Source: an uncultured Alphaproteobacteria bacterium (lineage in GTDB: Bacteria; Pseudomonadota; Alphaproteobacteria; CAAHEQ01; UBA3637). Taken from it: 64,000 bases of DNA. Each line of letters begins with the position of its first letter. The first letter of the stretch is position 1. Location of the stretch: assembly GCA_944393195.1 (NCBI GenBank), contig CALXZG010000001.1:1-64000 (forward strand), in the 5' to 3' direction. The notes under the pieces were generated by a model. The model did no database searches. It was not told the origin of the DNA and was given only the letters and a program-made list of their open reading frames with translations. Below, piece after piece: positions 17,501 to 26,083 of this stretch. The position numbers were made by a program, and so were the translations under genes.

Positions 17501-18045
17501 ATTTTGTTGATTTCATGGGATGTGCGAAACCCGTCAAAAAAGTGCATGAACGGGACACGGGATAAAAACGTGGACATTTGGGCAATTGCCGCCAAATCAT
17601 GCGCTTCTTGCACCGAATTGGAAGCCAGCATGGCAAATCCCGTTTGCCGGCAGGCCATAACATCCGAATGATCCCCGAAAATGGACAGCGCATGGCCGGC
17701 AATGGTGCGGGCAGCCACATGCATGACGAACGGCAATAATTCCCCCGCGATTTTGAATAAATTCGGAATCATCAACAATAATCCTTGGGACGCCGTATAG
17801 GTCGTTGTTATGGAGCCGGCCTGTAACGCCCCGTGAACGGCACCGATAGCACCGGCTTCGGATTGCATTTCAAGGACATCCGGTACTTTTCCCCAAATAT
17901 TGGGAATGCCGCCCGCCGACCAAGCGTCCGCCCATTCCCCCATGGGGGATGAAGGTGTGATCGGATAAATGATTGAAATATCATTTAATTTATGAGCGAC
18001 CATCGCGGCGGCTTCATTCCCGTCCAACATTTTTGTTTGTGCCAT
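14503..18045 (-). CDS. nifJ: pyruvate:ferredoxin (flavodoxin) oxidoreductase
   Basis: A 1180-aa single-chain PFOR that oxidises pyruvate with CoA to acetyl-CoA, CO2 and reduced ferredoxin or flavodoxin. It begins with the alpha domain (NEAAAMVAHKLNDISIIYPI). Two 4Fe-4S motifs follow near residues 690 (CIQCGKCVSVCP) and 748 (CTGCSLCTQVCP). The thiamine-diphosphate domain contains CAGCGETPY near 822 and the GDGWAYDIGYGGLDHV region. Length is normal for the homodimeric type. GAAAGGA precedes the ATG. It is a single-gene unit with its own terminator. The oxygen-sensitive enzyme points to anaerobic pyruvate metabolism. Confidence 0.97.
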   Translation of the reverse strand: MAQTKMLDGNEAAAMVAHKLNDISIIYPITPSSPMGEWADAWSAGGIPNIWGKVPDVLEMQSEAGAIGAVHGALQAGSITTTYTASQGLLLMIPNLFKIAGELLPFVMHVAARTIAGHALSIFGDHSDVMACRQTGFAMLASNSVQEAHDLAAIAQMSTFLSRVPFMHFFDGFRTSHEINKINLMSDADLKALMADIPTDFLGKHALTPEHPTIRGTAQNPDIFFQTKEAANRYYMAVPEIVEQCMRKFEKIVGRSYHVVDYIGVPDAEHVTVAMGSGVETLAETAKALNAAGGKYGVLAVRLYRPFPKEAFLKALPATTKYITVLDRTKESGSVGEPLYLDVVSTLAEGVAAGSCNAMPKVLGGRYGLSSKEFTPAMAKAVFENETKNHFTIGVDDDVTQTSLSYDATFDIASDEVARCVFIGLGSDGTVGANKNSIKIIADGEDYFGQAYFVYDSKKSGGMTTSHLRFSKNPIRAPYLIQSAGFVACHHTPFLFKTDILSVAAPGAVFLLNTSEPVDRVWDSLPVEVQRVMIDKKIRFYAIDAVDVAEKTGMGRRINTIMQTCFFAISGVLPKEEAIAKIKASIQKTYARKGQEIVDANIKAVDATLEHLHEIPLGDITSRHHYRPGIPDTAPEMLQKVTGPIIEGRGDQLPVSAFTETVDGTWPTDTAKYEKRRIANDIPEWDPSICIQCGKCVSVCPHAAIRAKVIDPDCLREAPAGFRTADYKAKDFAGKKWTIQVAPEDCTGCSLCTQVCPGRSRVEADKKALTMTPIEKNLDREIENFRFFMTLPDADRSLLNPKQIKSVALMRPLFEFSGACAGCGETPYVKMMTQLFGDRLIVANATGCSSIYSGNLPTTPYAKNAEGRGPAWANSLFEDNAEFGLGMRTAVDAKNAFARQLLSEMRVDIGDELVQALITADQTTEQGIAEQRMRVEILKQKLVGMPTPKAKLLLDNADYLVKKSVWILGGDGWAYDIGYGGLDHVLYSGKNVNILVMDTEVYSNTGGQRSKATPIGASAKFAISGSELPRKDLAMIAASSGGVYVATIALGAKDMHALQVMNEAESYDGPSLIIAYSHCISHGYDIGKFGLEHQKAAVETGLWPLFRFDPRRKAQGLNPLQLDSKPTKPVSDFMAGETRFKFVRQQNPDHYEELVQRAQKQINDRFKLYEKLAKNDEPMG

Positions 18046-18190
18046 TATGATGTCCTTTCAAAAAATACAAGTGAATGACATTCTTATACACCTTTCTGCC
18101 GCGCCTGTCTAGTCTTTTAACGTTTTTTTGTCTTGACTTTTAACGGAAAGGCCGTTACCCTTAAACATAAAGATATATGCGGAATGAAAT

Positions 18191-19564
18191 ATGACTTTTA
18201 AATTGACTTTGTTGGTGTGTTTGGCGGCAATCTTGGGCGGTTGTCAAAGTCCCTTTCCTCGATCCGATTATGAAAAACCCGATGACATAAAGCATGTTGC
18301 CTCCCATCAGGAACAACGTCGGCTTGCTTTTGACGGCGGTTTTATTGCTTTAAAACGTGGGGAACCTTATGTGACGTATCCGTATTGGCGATGGGATGTG
18401 CCGAACGTTAATGTCGGCATGTATATTTGTAATTTGGCACCGCATTATCGCCTTTCCAAATCCGTCGCGTATTGGGACGAGGATGAACAAGTCTTTAAAA
18501 AATGGGTTGATGAAACAGGAACGTATATCGAAAGTGCGTTGGCTGATTTAGGGTATGATATCAAAAAAACGCGGGAGTCTTATTTTAAAGACCAGGCCGC
18601 TCGTCCTTCTGCCGAATTGTTGTTGGCCATGAAGATAACGGACATTAAATTCAATTTGTGTTATGCCCATTCTGCTTTTCTGGGGCAGTACATGGATCGG
18701 TCTGCCGGGAATGGCGAGGTAACAGTTGAATGGGAAATTTGGGATAGTATTCGGGAGGTTTTACTGGGGTCCTATACCACCAAAGGATATGCCGAAGTTG
18801 ATGATTTGGTGCAAGCCGGCGATAAAGCTGTTTTTGTAAAAGCCGTTCGTGATGCCGCCGTGAATTTGGGGCGTAGCCAATGGTTTTATGATATTATGAC
18901 AACGATGAATCCGATCGATTTATTGCCGGCAACGCAATTCGAAAAATTGGTCATTTCGAATGCGGAAAAAATGTATTATAAACCGATTCAGGATCGGTAT
19001 GCCATTGCCCGTCGGGCTATTATTTCCGTTCGGTCGGAAGGTGAAAAATACAATGCCGGTTTCTTTATCAACTCAACCGGTTTTGCTTTGACCAGCGCCC
19101 AAACCGTCGGGGATGCCAAACGGGTTCAGATTATGGATGTCAATGGTACGAAATATCAGGCAAAAGTTTTGCGCGTTGATCATCGGCGCGGTGTTGCTTT
19201 GATTCAGGCCGATATTACCAATAACCGCGCTTTACCGATTGCGTCGGACGATTACGCCGAAATGTTAACGGATGTGTACGCTATCGGCACACCGTTCGGT
19301 AACTCCTATCGGGCAACGATTACAAAAGGGATTATCAGTAATCATCGGTATTCCGTGTTTCAAGGGATCGGTTATATTCAGGCCAGCATTCCGACAGCAC
19401 CGGGATACAGCGGCGGTCCGTTGATAGACGAATACGGGAATGTCATCGGTATTACGGCCGATATGTCACCCAATCGTCAGGAAAGTACCTTTTCGCGCTT
19501 TATTCCTATCCATGATGCCCTCAAAGCCTTGAACATTGAATTAGAAACGGATTCGTTTAAATAG
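18191..19564 (+). CDS. lipoprotein with a degenerate trypsin-like (DegP/S1C) domain
   Basis: A 457-aa predicted lipoprotein (lipobox LGGC, Cys18). Residues 30-270 are an unassigned domain. Residues about 275-450 align with the HtrA/DegP protease fold. The serine is kept (APGYSGGPLID). The catalytic His position reads GFALTSAQTV where active members have TNAHVV, and the Asp position reads DHRRGVALIQ where active members have DxALI. Two of three triad residues are therefore replaced, so it is probably a non-catalytic binding or sensing protein in the envelope. There is no PDZ domain. It is divergent from nifJ and convergent with dapF. Confidence 0.8.
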   Translation: MTFKLTLLVCLAAILGGCQSPFPRSDYEKPDDIKHVASHQEQRRLAFDGGFIALKRGEPYVTYPYWRWDVPNVNVGMYICNLAPHYRLSKSVAYWDEDEQVFKKWVDETGTYIESALADLGYDIKKTRESYFKDQAARPSAELLLAMKITDIKFNLCYAHSAFLGQYMDRSAGNGEVTVEWEIWDSIREVLLGSYTTKGYAEVDDLVQAGDKAVFVKAVRDAAVNLGRSQWFYDIMTTMNPIDLLPATQFEKLVISNAEKMYYKPIQDRYAIARRAIISVRSEGEKYNAGFFINSTGFALTSAQTVGDAKRVQIMDVNGTKYQAKVLRVDHRRGVALIQADITNNRALPIASDDYAEMLTDVYAIGTPFGNSYRATITKGIISNHRYSVFQGIGYIQASIPTAPGYSGGPLIDEYGNVIGITADMSPNRQESTFSRFIPIHDALKALNIELETDSFK

Positions 19565-19586
19565 CTTTGGAAATTTTTCGGGATTT

Positions 19587-20474
19587 TTACTCTTTGGAAT
19601 GTTCTGGGGATAAACGGCGGAGCATATTGAAATTCTTTTTCATTTGGTTGATATGGGATAGGGTCAGGCTCCCTTCAAAAACGGTTGTGGCGGGTCCCAT
19701 CATAAGGATATGATTGTCACGTGTGCGTCGTATTTTCAAGATACCGCCCAATAATTGAACCTGACAAACATCCGTGTTGGGATTGTCTTGTGTCATGGCT
19801 TCGAAAGTGGCGCAAGCCCCCGTCCCGCAAGCCATCGTTTCACCGGAACCCCTTTCCCAAACGCGCATTTTTAACCCCTGTTTTGTCCTTTCGACAAATT
19901 CGACATTTGTTTTGTTGGGAAATAATTGTGTGTTTTTTTCGATAACAGGACCGTATTTAGCGACATCAAAGTCGGCCACATGATCCACTTCAATCACGAC
20001 GTGCGGATTGCCCATTGAAATCCGAGTTCCGTGAAATACCCTGTCTAATGCCGGAATAGATATTTCCCCTTCGTGAACCGGTACCCCCATATCCACCTGT
20101 ACGGATGACACCAGATTTTCAGAGTTAGTGAATAAGGATAACACCTTAATGCCTGCTTTTGTTTCAATTTTCAGGTTCTTTTTACGGCTTAACCGGTGAT
20201 CGTAAATCAATTTACCGACACATCGAATCCCGTTGCCGCACATTTCCCCTTCGGAACCGTCCGCGTTAAACATACGCATGCGAAAGTCGGCCCGCTTATC
20301 CGTCGGCGGACAGATTAAAATAACCCCGTCCGATCCGATTCCGAAATGAGGCTGACTGCACCAACGGGCTAATTGAACGGCTTGTTTTTCTATATCAGGT
20401 TGGGAACAACAATCAAAATAAATATAATCATTCCCTAAACCATGCATTTTAGTAAAATGAATTTGATTTGACAT
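19587..20474 (-). CDS. dapF: diaminopimelate epimerase
   Basis: A 295-aa protein that interconverts LL- and meso-diaminopimelate for lysine and peptidoglycan synthesis. Both active-site cysteine motifs are present: MCGNGIRCVGK and MACGTGACA. It starts with the family's FTKMHGLGNDYIYFD. The final 25 residues (LSHINQMKKNFNMLRRLSPE) form a short extension. No partner gene lies in the same unit. Confidence 0.96.
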   Translation of the reverse strand: MSNQIHFTKMHGLGNDYIYFDCCSQPDIEKQAVQLARWCSQPHFGIGSDGVILICPPTDKRADFRMRMFNADGSEGEMCGNGIRCVGKLIYDHRLSRKKNLKIETKAGIKVLSLFTNSENLVSSVQVDMGVPVHEGEISIPALDRVFHGTRISMGNPHVVIEVDHVADFDVAKYGPVIEKNTQLFPNKTNVEFVERTKQGLKMRVWERGSGETMACGTGACATFEAMTQDNPNTDVCQVQLLGGILKIRRTRDNHILMMGPATTVFEGSLTLSHINQMKKNFNMLRRLSPEHSKE

Positions 20475-20553
20475 GATAGACCTCTCGGGGCAAAAATATA
20501 CCCCTTAAACCGATAAAAGTCAAATCAGATTAAATCACAAAACACAAAAAAAT

Positions 20554-20580
20554 AAAACCTTTCAAAATGAAAGGTTTTTT
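20554..20580 (-). terminator. terminator of tRNA-Asp
   Basis: On the minus strand an AAAACCTTTC/GAAAGGTTTT stem is followed by a T-rich run immediately after the tRNA 3' end. Confidence 0.8.
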
Positions 20581-20582
20581 AA

Positions 20583-20659
20583 TGGCGGGAGTGAAGGGGC
20601 TCGAACCCTCGACCTTCTGCGTGACAGGCAGACGCTCTAACCAGCTGAGCTACACCCCC
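20583..20659 (-). tRNA. tRNA-Asp (GTC)
   Basis: A 77-base cloverleaf read on the minus strand. The acceptor stem is GGGGGTG/CACTCCC, the anticodon loop is CTGTCAC with GTC, the T arm contains GGTTCGAGCC, and CCA is encoded. Confidence 0.96.
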
Positions 20660-20789
20660 ATCGGATGCGGAATACCTTTTACCAGATTTTATTTCGGATT
20701 GCAAGCTTTTTTTTGCATTTTTATATTTTTTTTTATTCAGATGCTTGTTTTAATGGTAAAAATTCCTCGTTTTTCGAGGGGTTGAAGCC

Positions 20790-21878
20790 TTATAATCCGT
20801 TACCGCCGTTGACCAATTCCGATAAGGTTAATGCCCGTCGTTGTTCCAAGGCTTTTCTTTTTTCTTCTTTTTCTTGATCAAACAGGCGTAAATCGCGTTT
20901 TAAAATGCGTTGAGTCGTACTGGTTCGAACAATGTCATCGGCGACCATGGCCAACCCTTCCATCGCTAAATTCTCATCGGTTTTAATCAATCGGATGGAG
21001 GCCCGTCGTGCATGCTTGGAAGCATATTTCCCCGGCCGATCATACAATGTGTCCAAAAATTCCTGTCGCACATCCGGCAGGCTGAGGATTTCCCGTGTTA
21101 AGCCGCCCAGGTAAATATTGGATAGGTGCCGATCCGGGATTTCTTGTCCTAAAAACTGTGCCAAAAACCGAGCCATGATTTTATAAGTTGTTATGGCCGC
21201 TTGATCTCCTTGGTGCGCCAGCTCTGTCACGCCGCGCGGTGTCGTTGCCAATTTATCCCGATCCGTCCGAATAGCCGTTAAATATTGATAAATTCGTAGA
21301 GAAGACGGTCCGCTGATATAATCTTCCCAAATACCTTCCCGTTGTTCACGCATGAATCCCCACACGTTTTCATCCGTTTTGCCGCCGCGGCGGGAGGGGA
21401 TTGCTTCGTGATGCCCCGGTTCGGAAGCTTCAACGCAACCGTCGTTGGCATAAGAACCGCCGAAACCTGTACCGACCACCACAACACAAGACGACGGATT
21501 TTTTTGACTGGCTGTTGTATCCGGATTTAATTCTTCCCAATCCGTTTTGGGCAAGTCCAGCACTTTAACGGTATGGAACACAACATCGTTGGCTAATAAT
21601 CCTTTTTTAAAATGAAATTTTTGGGAAATCTCCCGGATATCCAACTTTAATGCGGAGTTGGTCAATTCAATCCGCCCTTCTTCATTAATTTCACCGGCGG
21701 CACCCGCAACAAAATATTGGGGTTTGAGGCCAACCTGGTTCAGATAGGTTTGAATAGCTTCTTCCGTTGATTGAAAATCTGCGCACCGAAATTTGATAAC
21801 ATCCGTCACTTTTTTATCTTCGGCTAACCCAAAGCGAATGTGTGTTCCGCCGACATCTGCAACCAGTACTTTTGTCAT
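20790..21878 (-). CDS. glk: glucokinase
   Basis: A 362-aa ATP-dependent glucokinase (Glk family). It begins VLVADVGGTHIRFGLAE (phosphate-binding motif). LLANDVVF carries the catalytic Asp, VVVVGTGFGGSY is the second nucleotide motif, and EPGHHEAIP is the glucose-binding region. It is about 40 residues longer than the E. coli type because of a charged C-terminal tail (KRDLRLFDQEKEEKRKALEQ). It feeds glucose into glycolysis. Confidence 0.93.
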   Translation of the reverse strand: MTKVLVADVGGTHIRFGLAEDKKVTDVIKFRCADFQSTEEAIQTYLNQVGLKPQYFVAGAAGEINEEGRIELTNSALKLDIREISQKFHFKKGLLANDVVFHTVKVLDLPKTDWEELNPDTTASQKNPSSCVVVVGTGFGGSYANDGCVEASEPGHHEAIPSRRGGKTDENVWGFMREQREGIWEDYISGPSSLRIYQYLTAIRTDRDKLATTPRGVTELAHQGDQAAITTYKIMARFLAQFLGQEIPDRHLSNIYLGGLTREILSLPDVRQEFLDTLYDRPGKYASKHARRASIRLIKTDENLAMEGLAMVADDIVRTSTTQRILKRDLRLFDQEKEEKRKALEQRRALTLSELVNGGNGL

Positions 21879-22017
21879 TGCTGTTACTCCTTTTGTTCAC
21901 GCTTGTTTTCCAGTATATCACACTTTCGAAAATTCGACAAGAAAATTCGCCAAAAACAATCCAATCCCATGGAAAATACAACAGGGGTATCGTCGGTTGC
22001 CAATAAATCACAGCCCT

Positions 22018-22740
22018 TTAATCCCGCCGACGTAAATATATTTCCTGCGCCGTTTCCAACTCTTCCGGCGTATTGATGCCGTGTAGTTCATCCATATCAC
22101 CGATTACGACATCACACTTTAAATCATGCGCCCGGGCGGCAGAAACAATATCCGTTAAATAATACTCCCCGGCGGCATTGTCATTTTTTATTTCGTGCAA
22201 CAAGGCTTTAATTTTTTGCCCGTTAATACACATAAATCCGGAATTGCACAATCGAATGGCCCGTTGTGCATCGGTGGCATCTTTGTACTCCACAATGGCT
22301 TTGAGCCCGTCATTATCCATAATCAGACGACCGTATCGCCGGGCATCCGGCGGAATAAAGCCCAAGACAACCACATCCGCGCCGTCCCGATACGCCTGTA
22401 TCATTTTTTGCATCGTTTGCGGTCGGATAAGAGGACTGTCCCCAAACAAAATCAAAACACACCCATCGAATGGTTCCAATTGTTTTTCGGCGGCCAGTAC
22501 CGCGTGCGCCGTTCCCAACCGCTCTGTTTGAATAACGGTCGGACAGGGATGTACCGCCTCTGCAACGGCCGGCATGTTCGGACCGATAACAACCGTTATG
22601 TCGTCAATACCGGAGGCATGCACACTGTCTAATAATAAATTAATCATCGGGCGGCCGCAAATTGGGTGCAGTACCTTGGGTAAGTCGGAGCGCATGCGTT
22701 TTCCCATGCCGGCCCCTAGAATAATTGCTTTAATATGCAT
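22018..22740 (-). CDS. GlmU-type nucleotidyltransferase, single domain
   Basis: A 240-aa protein equal to the N-terminal uridyltransferase half of GlmU: AIILGAGMGKRMRSDLPKVL, then CGRPMINLLLDS, with LFGDSPLIRP as the metal-binding Asp region. The hexapeptide-repeat acetyltransferase half is absent, and the gene ends cleanly with a stop. It is predicted to form UDP-HexNAc from HexNAc-1-phosphate, but the exact sugar is not certain. It follows ptsP by nine bases on the same strand. Confidence 0.85.
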   Translation of the reverse strand: MHIKAIILGAGMGKRMRSDLPKVLHPICGRPMINLLLDSVHASGIDDITVVIGPNMPAVAEAVHPCPTVIQTERLGTAHAVLAAEKQLEPFDGCVLILFGDSPLIRPQTMQKMIQAYRDGADVVVLGFIPPDARRYGRLIMDNDGLKAIVEYKDATDAQRAIRLCNSGFMCINGQKIKALLHEIKNDNAAGEYYLTDIVSAARAHDLKCDVVIGDMDELHGINTPEELETAQEIYLRRRD

Positions 22741-22749
22741 TTTTCCTCC

Positions 22750-25011
22750 TTAAATCAAGATACCGTGATCTTGCGCGTATGTTTTTAACGTTTCCCGTAA
22801 AGAATGGGAAGACGTTTGTAATTGTTTGGTTAAATAAGCCTCTAATTGAGCTTGATCCATTGTCCGAATGGCGGCTTTGACCGCCCCCAATGCCGCCGGA
22901 TTCATCGATAAGGATCGGAATCCTAAACCGACCAAAGCCACGGCCTCCAAACTCCGGCCGGCCATTTCACCGCACACGGAGCAGGGGACACCTGCCTGTT
23001 GACAGGCATCACAAATATATTTTAACGCCTTTAATAACGGCGGTGATAGCGGATCGTATCGATTCCAAATGAGCGGATTGCCGCGATCGGTTGCATATAA
23101 AAATTGTGCCAGATCATTTGTTCCGATGGAAATAAAGTCAACCTCCCGTAATAATCTTTCCAATTGAAAGATAAGGGAGGGAACTTCAATCATGGTTCCG
23201 ACTTTTATGGAAACGGGTAATTTTCCGCCCCGTCGTTTTTCCCGCTCTACTTCCATCATGAGCGTTTTTTTAGCTTCCAAAAACTCTTCAACGTTCGCAA
23301 TCATCGGGAACATAATCCGCAACTCACGGTCGGCCGCCGCCCGAATAAACGCGCGCAGTTGATTCCGCAACAAAGCCCGCCGATCCAATGTCATCCGAAT
23401 GGAACGCCACCCCATGGCGGGGTTTTCTTCAACATGTCTTTGAAAATAGGGCAGAACTTTGTCCGATCCGATGTCCAATGTTCGAAAAACAATCGGTTTT
23501 CCGCGCGCCTGTAAAATCGCTTTATGATACGTTGTCGTTTGGTTTTTCACATCCGGCAAGTCATCCGCCAACATGAACGGTAATTCTGTTCGGTATAACC
23601 CGATACCGTCGAAAAAAGTCCCTTCGGCAACCATTAAATCTTGGGATAGGCCTGCGTTAATGTTAAGTGAAACGGAAATACCGTCCTTTGTAACAGCCGG
23701 CAATTCTTTCATCTGAGCATATCGTGCGTGCAGTTTCTTTTGATGTTGCGCCCGATTACTTAATTCATCCAATGTTTCGTCCGACGGATTTAAATAGACA
23801 TACCCGCGTGTTGCGTCCAAAGCAATCGAATCGCCTTCCGCAATAATCCGACAAACATTTTTAATGCCACAAATCAGGGGAATATTTAAAGAACGCGCCA
23901 CAATAACCATGTGCATGGTTTGCGATCCTTCTTCCAAAATAATCCCTTTGATTTTTGTCCGATCATAATCCAGTAATTCGGCCGGTCCTAAATTTTGGGC
24001 GACTAAAATCGTGTTTTTGGGGAGGCGTATGACGTCTCCCGATTTTGTCTGTCGCCGTAAATGACGCATTAATCGGGAAGCCAAGTCGTTAAAATCGTGA
24101 ATTCTTTCCCGAATGTAGGGATCCGTCATCAACGCCATACGTGCCGAAATTTCATCTCGAACCTTTTGTACCGCCGCGTCAGCCGTCAGACCGGATTCAA
24201 TCGCTTTGACCATTTTGGCAATCCATCCTTTGTCCTTAATAAACATCAGATAGGTTTCAAAAATATCCGCCTGGTCCCCGCTGATACGGGATCGCGTCAG
24301 CATTTTGTTCACTTCACGTTCAACGCGATTCAATGCCTGACGCAGCTTTTGTGTTTCCGTTACGGTGTCTTTGGCCAAGACCTGAACGGCACTTTCCGTT
24401 CGTTTGTGAATAACGCTTTTTCCCAAAGCGAAACCGTCAATTAATCCCGTTCCTTCAATACGTTGTCGCCCACCGGTTGATACCGCTTTGGCCGTCGGCG
24501 TTTTTAATTGTTGTTCCCCCAACATTTCCGCCAAAACCATGCCGACGGTTTCCAATAATTCAATTAATTCGGCGGAAAAACTTTGCTTTTGCTTTGTTTG
24601 GACCGCCAAAACGCCCAATACCCGATTGGAACGAATAATCGGAACACCGGCCAAAGATTTAAAGGCTTTTTCTTTGGTTTCTGGTTTATAGACAAAGCTG
24701 GTGTGTTGCCAAGCATCTTCCACGGCCAACGGGCGGCGTTGTAACGCAATTTCACCGATTAATCCTTCACCGATACGCAAAAAAGTTTCATGTACCGCTT
24801 TGGCATCCAGACCGCAGGTAGCATATAATTCCAAAATACCGCCGGGACGAGTTATATAACAGGAGCAAACATCCATCCGTAAGCGTTGGGCTAATAATGT
24901 GACAATACGATCCAACCGATCTTGCGTAGAAATATCCTGCGCCACCAATGATCGCAGCGATTTCATAATCTGCCGAACGGACACCATGTCATGTAAATGA
25001 TTACGATCCAT
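22750..25011 (-). CDS. ptsP: PEP-protein phosphotransferase, enzyme I of the nitrogen PTS
   Basis: A 753-aa protein. An N-terminal GAF domain (residues 15-160) is followed by the PTS enzyme I domains. The phospho-accepting His lies in GSQTMHMVIVARSLNIP, the PEP-binding barrel contains GIGLYRTELPFM and FRTLDIGSDKVLPYF, and the catalytic Cys is in CSVCGEMAGR. It phosphorylates NPr/EIIA-Ntr to signal nitrogen and carbon status; those partners are not in this window. GAF domains of PtsP respond to glutamine and 2-oxoglutarate in relatives. Confidence 0.95.
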   Translation of the reverse strand: MDRNHLHDMVSVRQIMKSLRSLVAQDISTQDRLDRIVTLLAQRLRMDVCSCYITRPGGILELYATCGLDAKAVHETFLRIGEGLIGEIALQRRPLAVEDAWQHTSFVYKPETKEKAFKSLAGVPIIRSNRVLGVLAVQTKQKQSFSAELIELLETVGMVLAEMLGEQQLKTPTAKAVSTGGRQRIEGTGLIDGFALGKSVIHKRTESAVQVLAKDTVTETQKLRQALNRVEREVNKMLTRSRISGDQADIFETYLMFIKDKGWIAKMVKAIESGLTADAAVQKVRDEISARMALMTDPYIRERIHDFNDLASRLMRHLRRQTKSGDVIRLPKNTILVAQNLGPAELLDYDRTKIKGIILEEGSQTMHMVIVARSLNIPLICGIKNVCRIIAEGDSIALDATRGYVYLNPSDETLDELSNRAQHQKKLHARYAQMKELPAVTKDGISVSLNINAGLSQDLMVAEGTFFDGIGLYRTELPFMLADDLPDVKNQTTTYHKAILQARGKPIVFRTLDIGSDKVLPYFQRHVEENPAMGWRSIRMTLDRRALLRNQLRAFIRAAADRELRIMFPMIANVEEFLEAKKTLMMEVEREKRRGGKLPVSIKVGTMIEVPSLIFQLERLLREVDFISIGTNDLAQFLYATDRGNPLIWNRYDPLSPPLLKALKYICDACQQAGVPCSVCGEMAGRSLEAVALVGLGFRSLSMNPAALGAVKAAIRTMDQAQLEAYLTKQLQTSSHSLRETLKTYAQDHGILI

Positions 25012-25153
25012 GCTTCACCTTTTTATTTGTTATATCATAAGCAGGAAAATTTTTTCAAGTCAAGTCTTTTCCGCTGTTCTGCCGGGAAATACATCTTAAT
25101 TTGTATCAAGGGGTGGGACAAGGTTGGTCAGACATCGATTTCCGTTAATTCGA

Positions 25154-25181
25154 TTGACAAAGAAAACGAAAGTGCTATACT
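25154..25181 (+). promoter_or_regulatory. sigma70-type promoter
   Basis: TTGACA, 16-base spacer, TATACT. It reads toward a short frame with a ribosome site at 25239. Confidence 0.65.
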
Positions 25182-25238
25182 AAAAAGTGTCCCAAAAGAT
25201 ATCATTTTGATAAATGAAGTTTATCTGAAAGGAAAATC

Positions 25239-25506
25239 ATGGAACAGAATGTTAATTATACCGAACATCTCCCCCCAACAACAAGGAACCCCTTTGTTAA
25301 ATTCATCTACGTGTTCACATGATGCCGTTGTTTTGGATTTGACGCATGGTTTTTTGAGTGGTGTTGACAGGGAGGGGCGCAACATCAAATCCGCCTCCAA
25401 ACAAGCCGATATTGAAACCAAAATTAAGAAAAAAAACGCATTTTGCGATGCTAATTTGATCTATTTGAAACGAAAATATGAATACGAACACGAATGGGGC
25501 GGTTAA
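25239..25506 (+). pseudogene. possible frameshifted small gene
   Basis: ATG at 25239 follows GAAAGGAAAA and a good promoter, but the frame closes after 27 codons (MEQNVNYTEHLPPTTRNPF, then VKFIYVFT). A second frame overlapping it continues to 25506 with a protein-like stretch (DAVVLDLTHGFLSG, KQADIETKIKKKNAF, ending EYEHEWGG). A one-frame change near 25320 would join the two into about 86 residues. No family recognised. It could equally be a real 27-aa peptide. Confidence 0.35.
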
Positions 25507-25663
25507 CGATTGATTTTGTTTCGGTTACGGGATTTTGTTTGAAACGGGTGTTTTTATTTTGAAAATAACTCTATAAAATCAATGAATAATAAAATAAAAA
25601 GGAAAAAACAAAAAAAACACTTGCAAAATACCACAAAAAAAGATATAAGAGTATTCGCTTTTT

Positions 25664-25739
25664 GACCCTATCGTCTAGAGGCCTAGGACATCGCCCTTTC
25701 ACGGCGGTAACGCGAGTTCGAATCTCGCTAGGGTCGCCA
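25664..25739 (+). tRNA. tRNA-Glu (TTC)
   Basis: A 76-base cloverleaf. The acceptor stem pairs GACCCTA with TAGGGTC, the anticodon loop has TTC, and the T arm contains AGTTCGAATCT. CCA is encoded. Confidence 0.96.
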
Positions 25740-25743
25740 ATTT

Positions 25744-25772
25744 AAACGACAGTTTAGACTGTCGTTTTTTTT
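25744..25772 (+). terminator. terminator of tRNA-Glu
   Basis: AAACGACAGT, loop TTAG, ACTGTCGTTT and a T run. Confidence 0.9.
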
Positions 25773-25812
25773 ATGAATCCATCATCAAATTTGTTTTGTC
25801 GTTATTTAGTGC

Positions 25813-25862
25813 TTGACAAATACCGTCCGGGGGTATATAGTGTTTTATACCCCGTGGGGGTA
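25813..25862 (+). promoter_or_regulatory. metal-responsive promoter with CsoR-family-like operators
   Basis: TTGACA (25813-25818), 17 bases, TATAGT (25836-25841). Two dyads overlap it: ATACC...GGGTAT inside the spacer (25820-25836) and TACCCC-GTG-GGGGTA (25848-25862) just downstream of the -10. TACCCC/GGGGTA dyads are typical of CsoR/RcnR/FrmR repressors, and such a repressor is encoded at 27011 in the same operon. Confidence 0.75.
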
Positions 25863-25884
25863 AACAATCAATAAGGAGGAAAAA

Positions 25885-26055
25885 ATGACCAAATGTAATA
25901 ATCCGAATTGCCGTTGTACAAATTGTCAATGCGGTAATAACTGTCAATGTTCAGGTTGTGGAAAAGAGGGACAATGTGACTGCGGTACTACATGTGATTG
26001 CAAAAACGATTGTCGTTGCTCTTCAAAGAAAAACTGTGATTGTCAAAAATTGTAA
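25885..26055 (+). CDS. metallothionein-like protein, 56 aa with 16 Cys
   Basis: A tiny protein with cysteine at 16 of 56 positions in CxC and CxxC spacing (MTKCNNPNCRCTNCQCGNNC, then further CDC pairs). There is only one aromatic-free core and no signal peptide, so it fits a cytosolic metal-thiolate cluster protein. AAGGAGG lies just upstream. It is the first gene of an operon with a CDF exporter and a CsoR-family repressor, which supports a role in metal storage or detoxification. I know no exact family match. Confidence 0.8.
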   Translation: MTKCNNPNCRCTNCQCGNNCQCSGCGKEGQCDCGTTCDCKNDCRCSSKKNCDCQKL

Positions 26056-26083
26056 AATAACTCGTAAAGAATAAGAGGAAAAA

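Noticed and set aside
24997-25238. Plus-strand frame starting at 24997 across the ptsP promoter region as the start of the small gene at 25239
   Set aside because: It runs through the ptsP start and the promoter at 25154, with no ribosome site at 24997.
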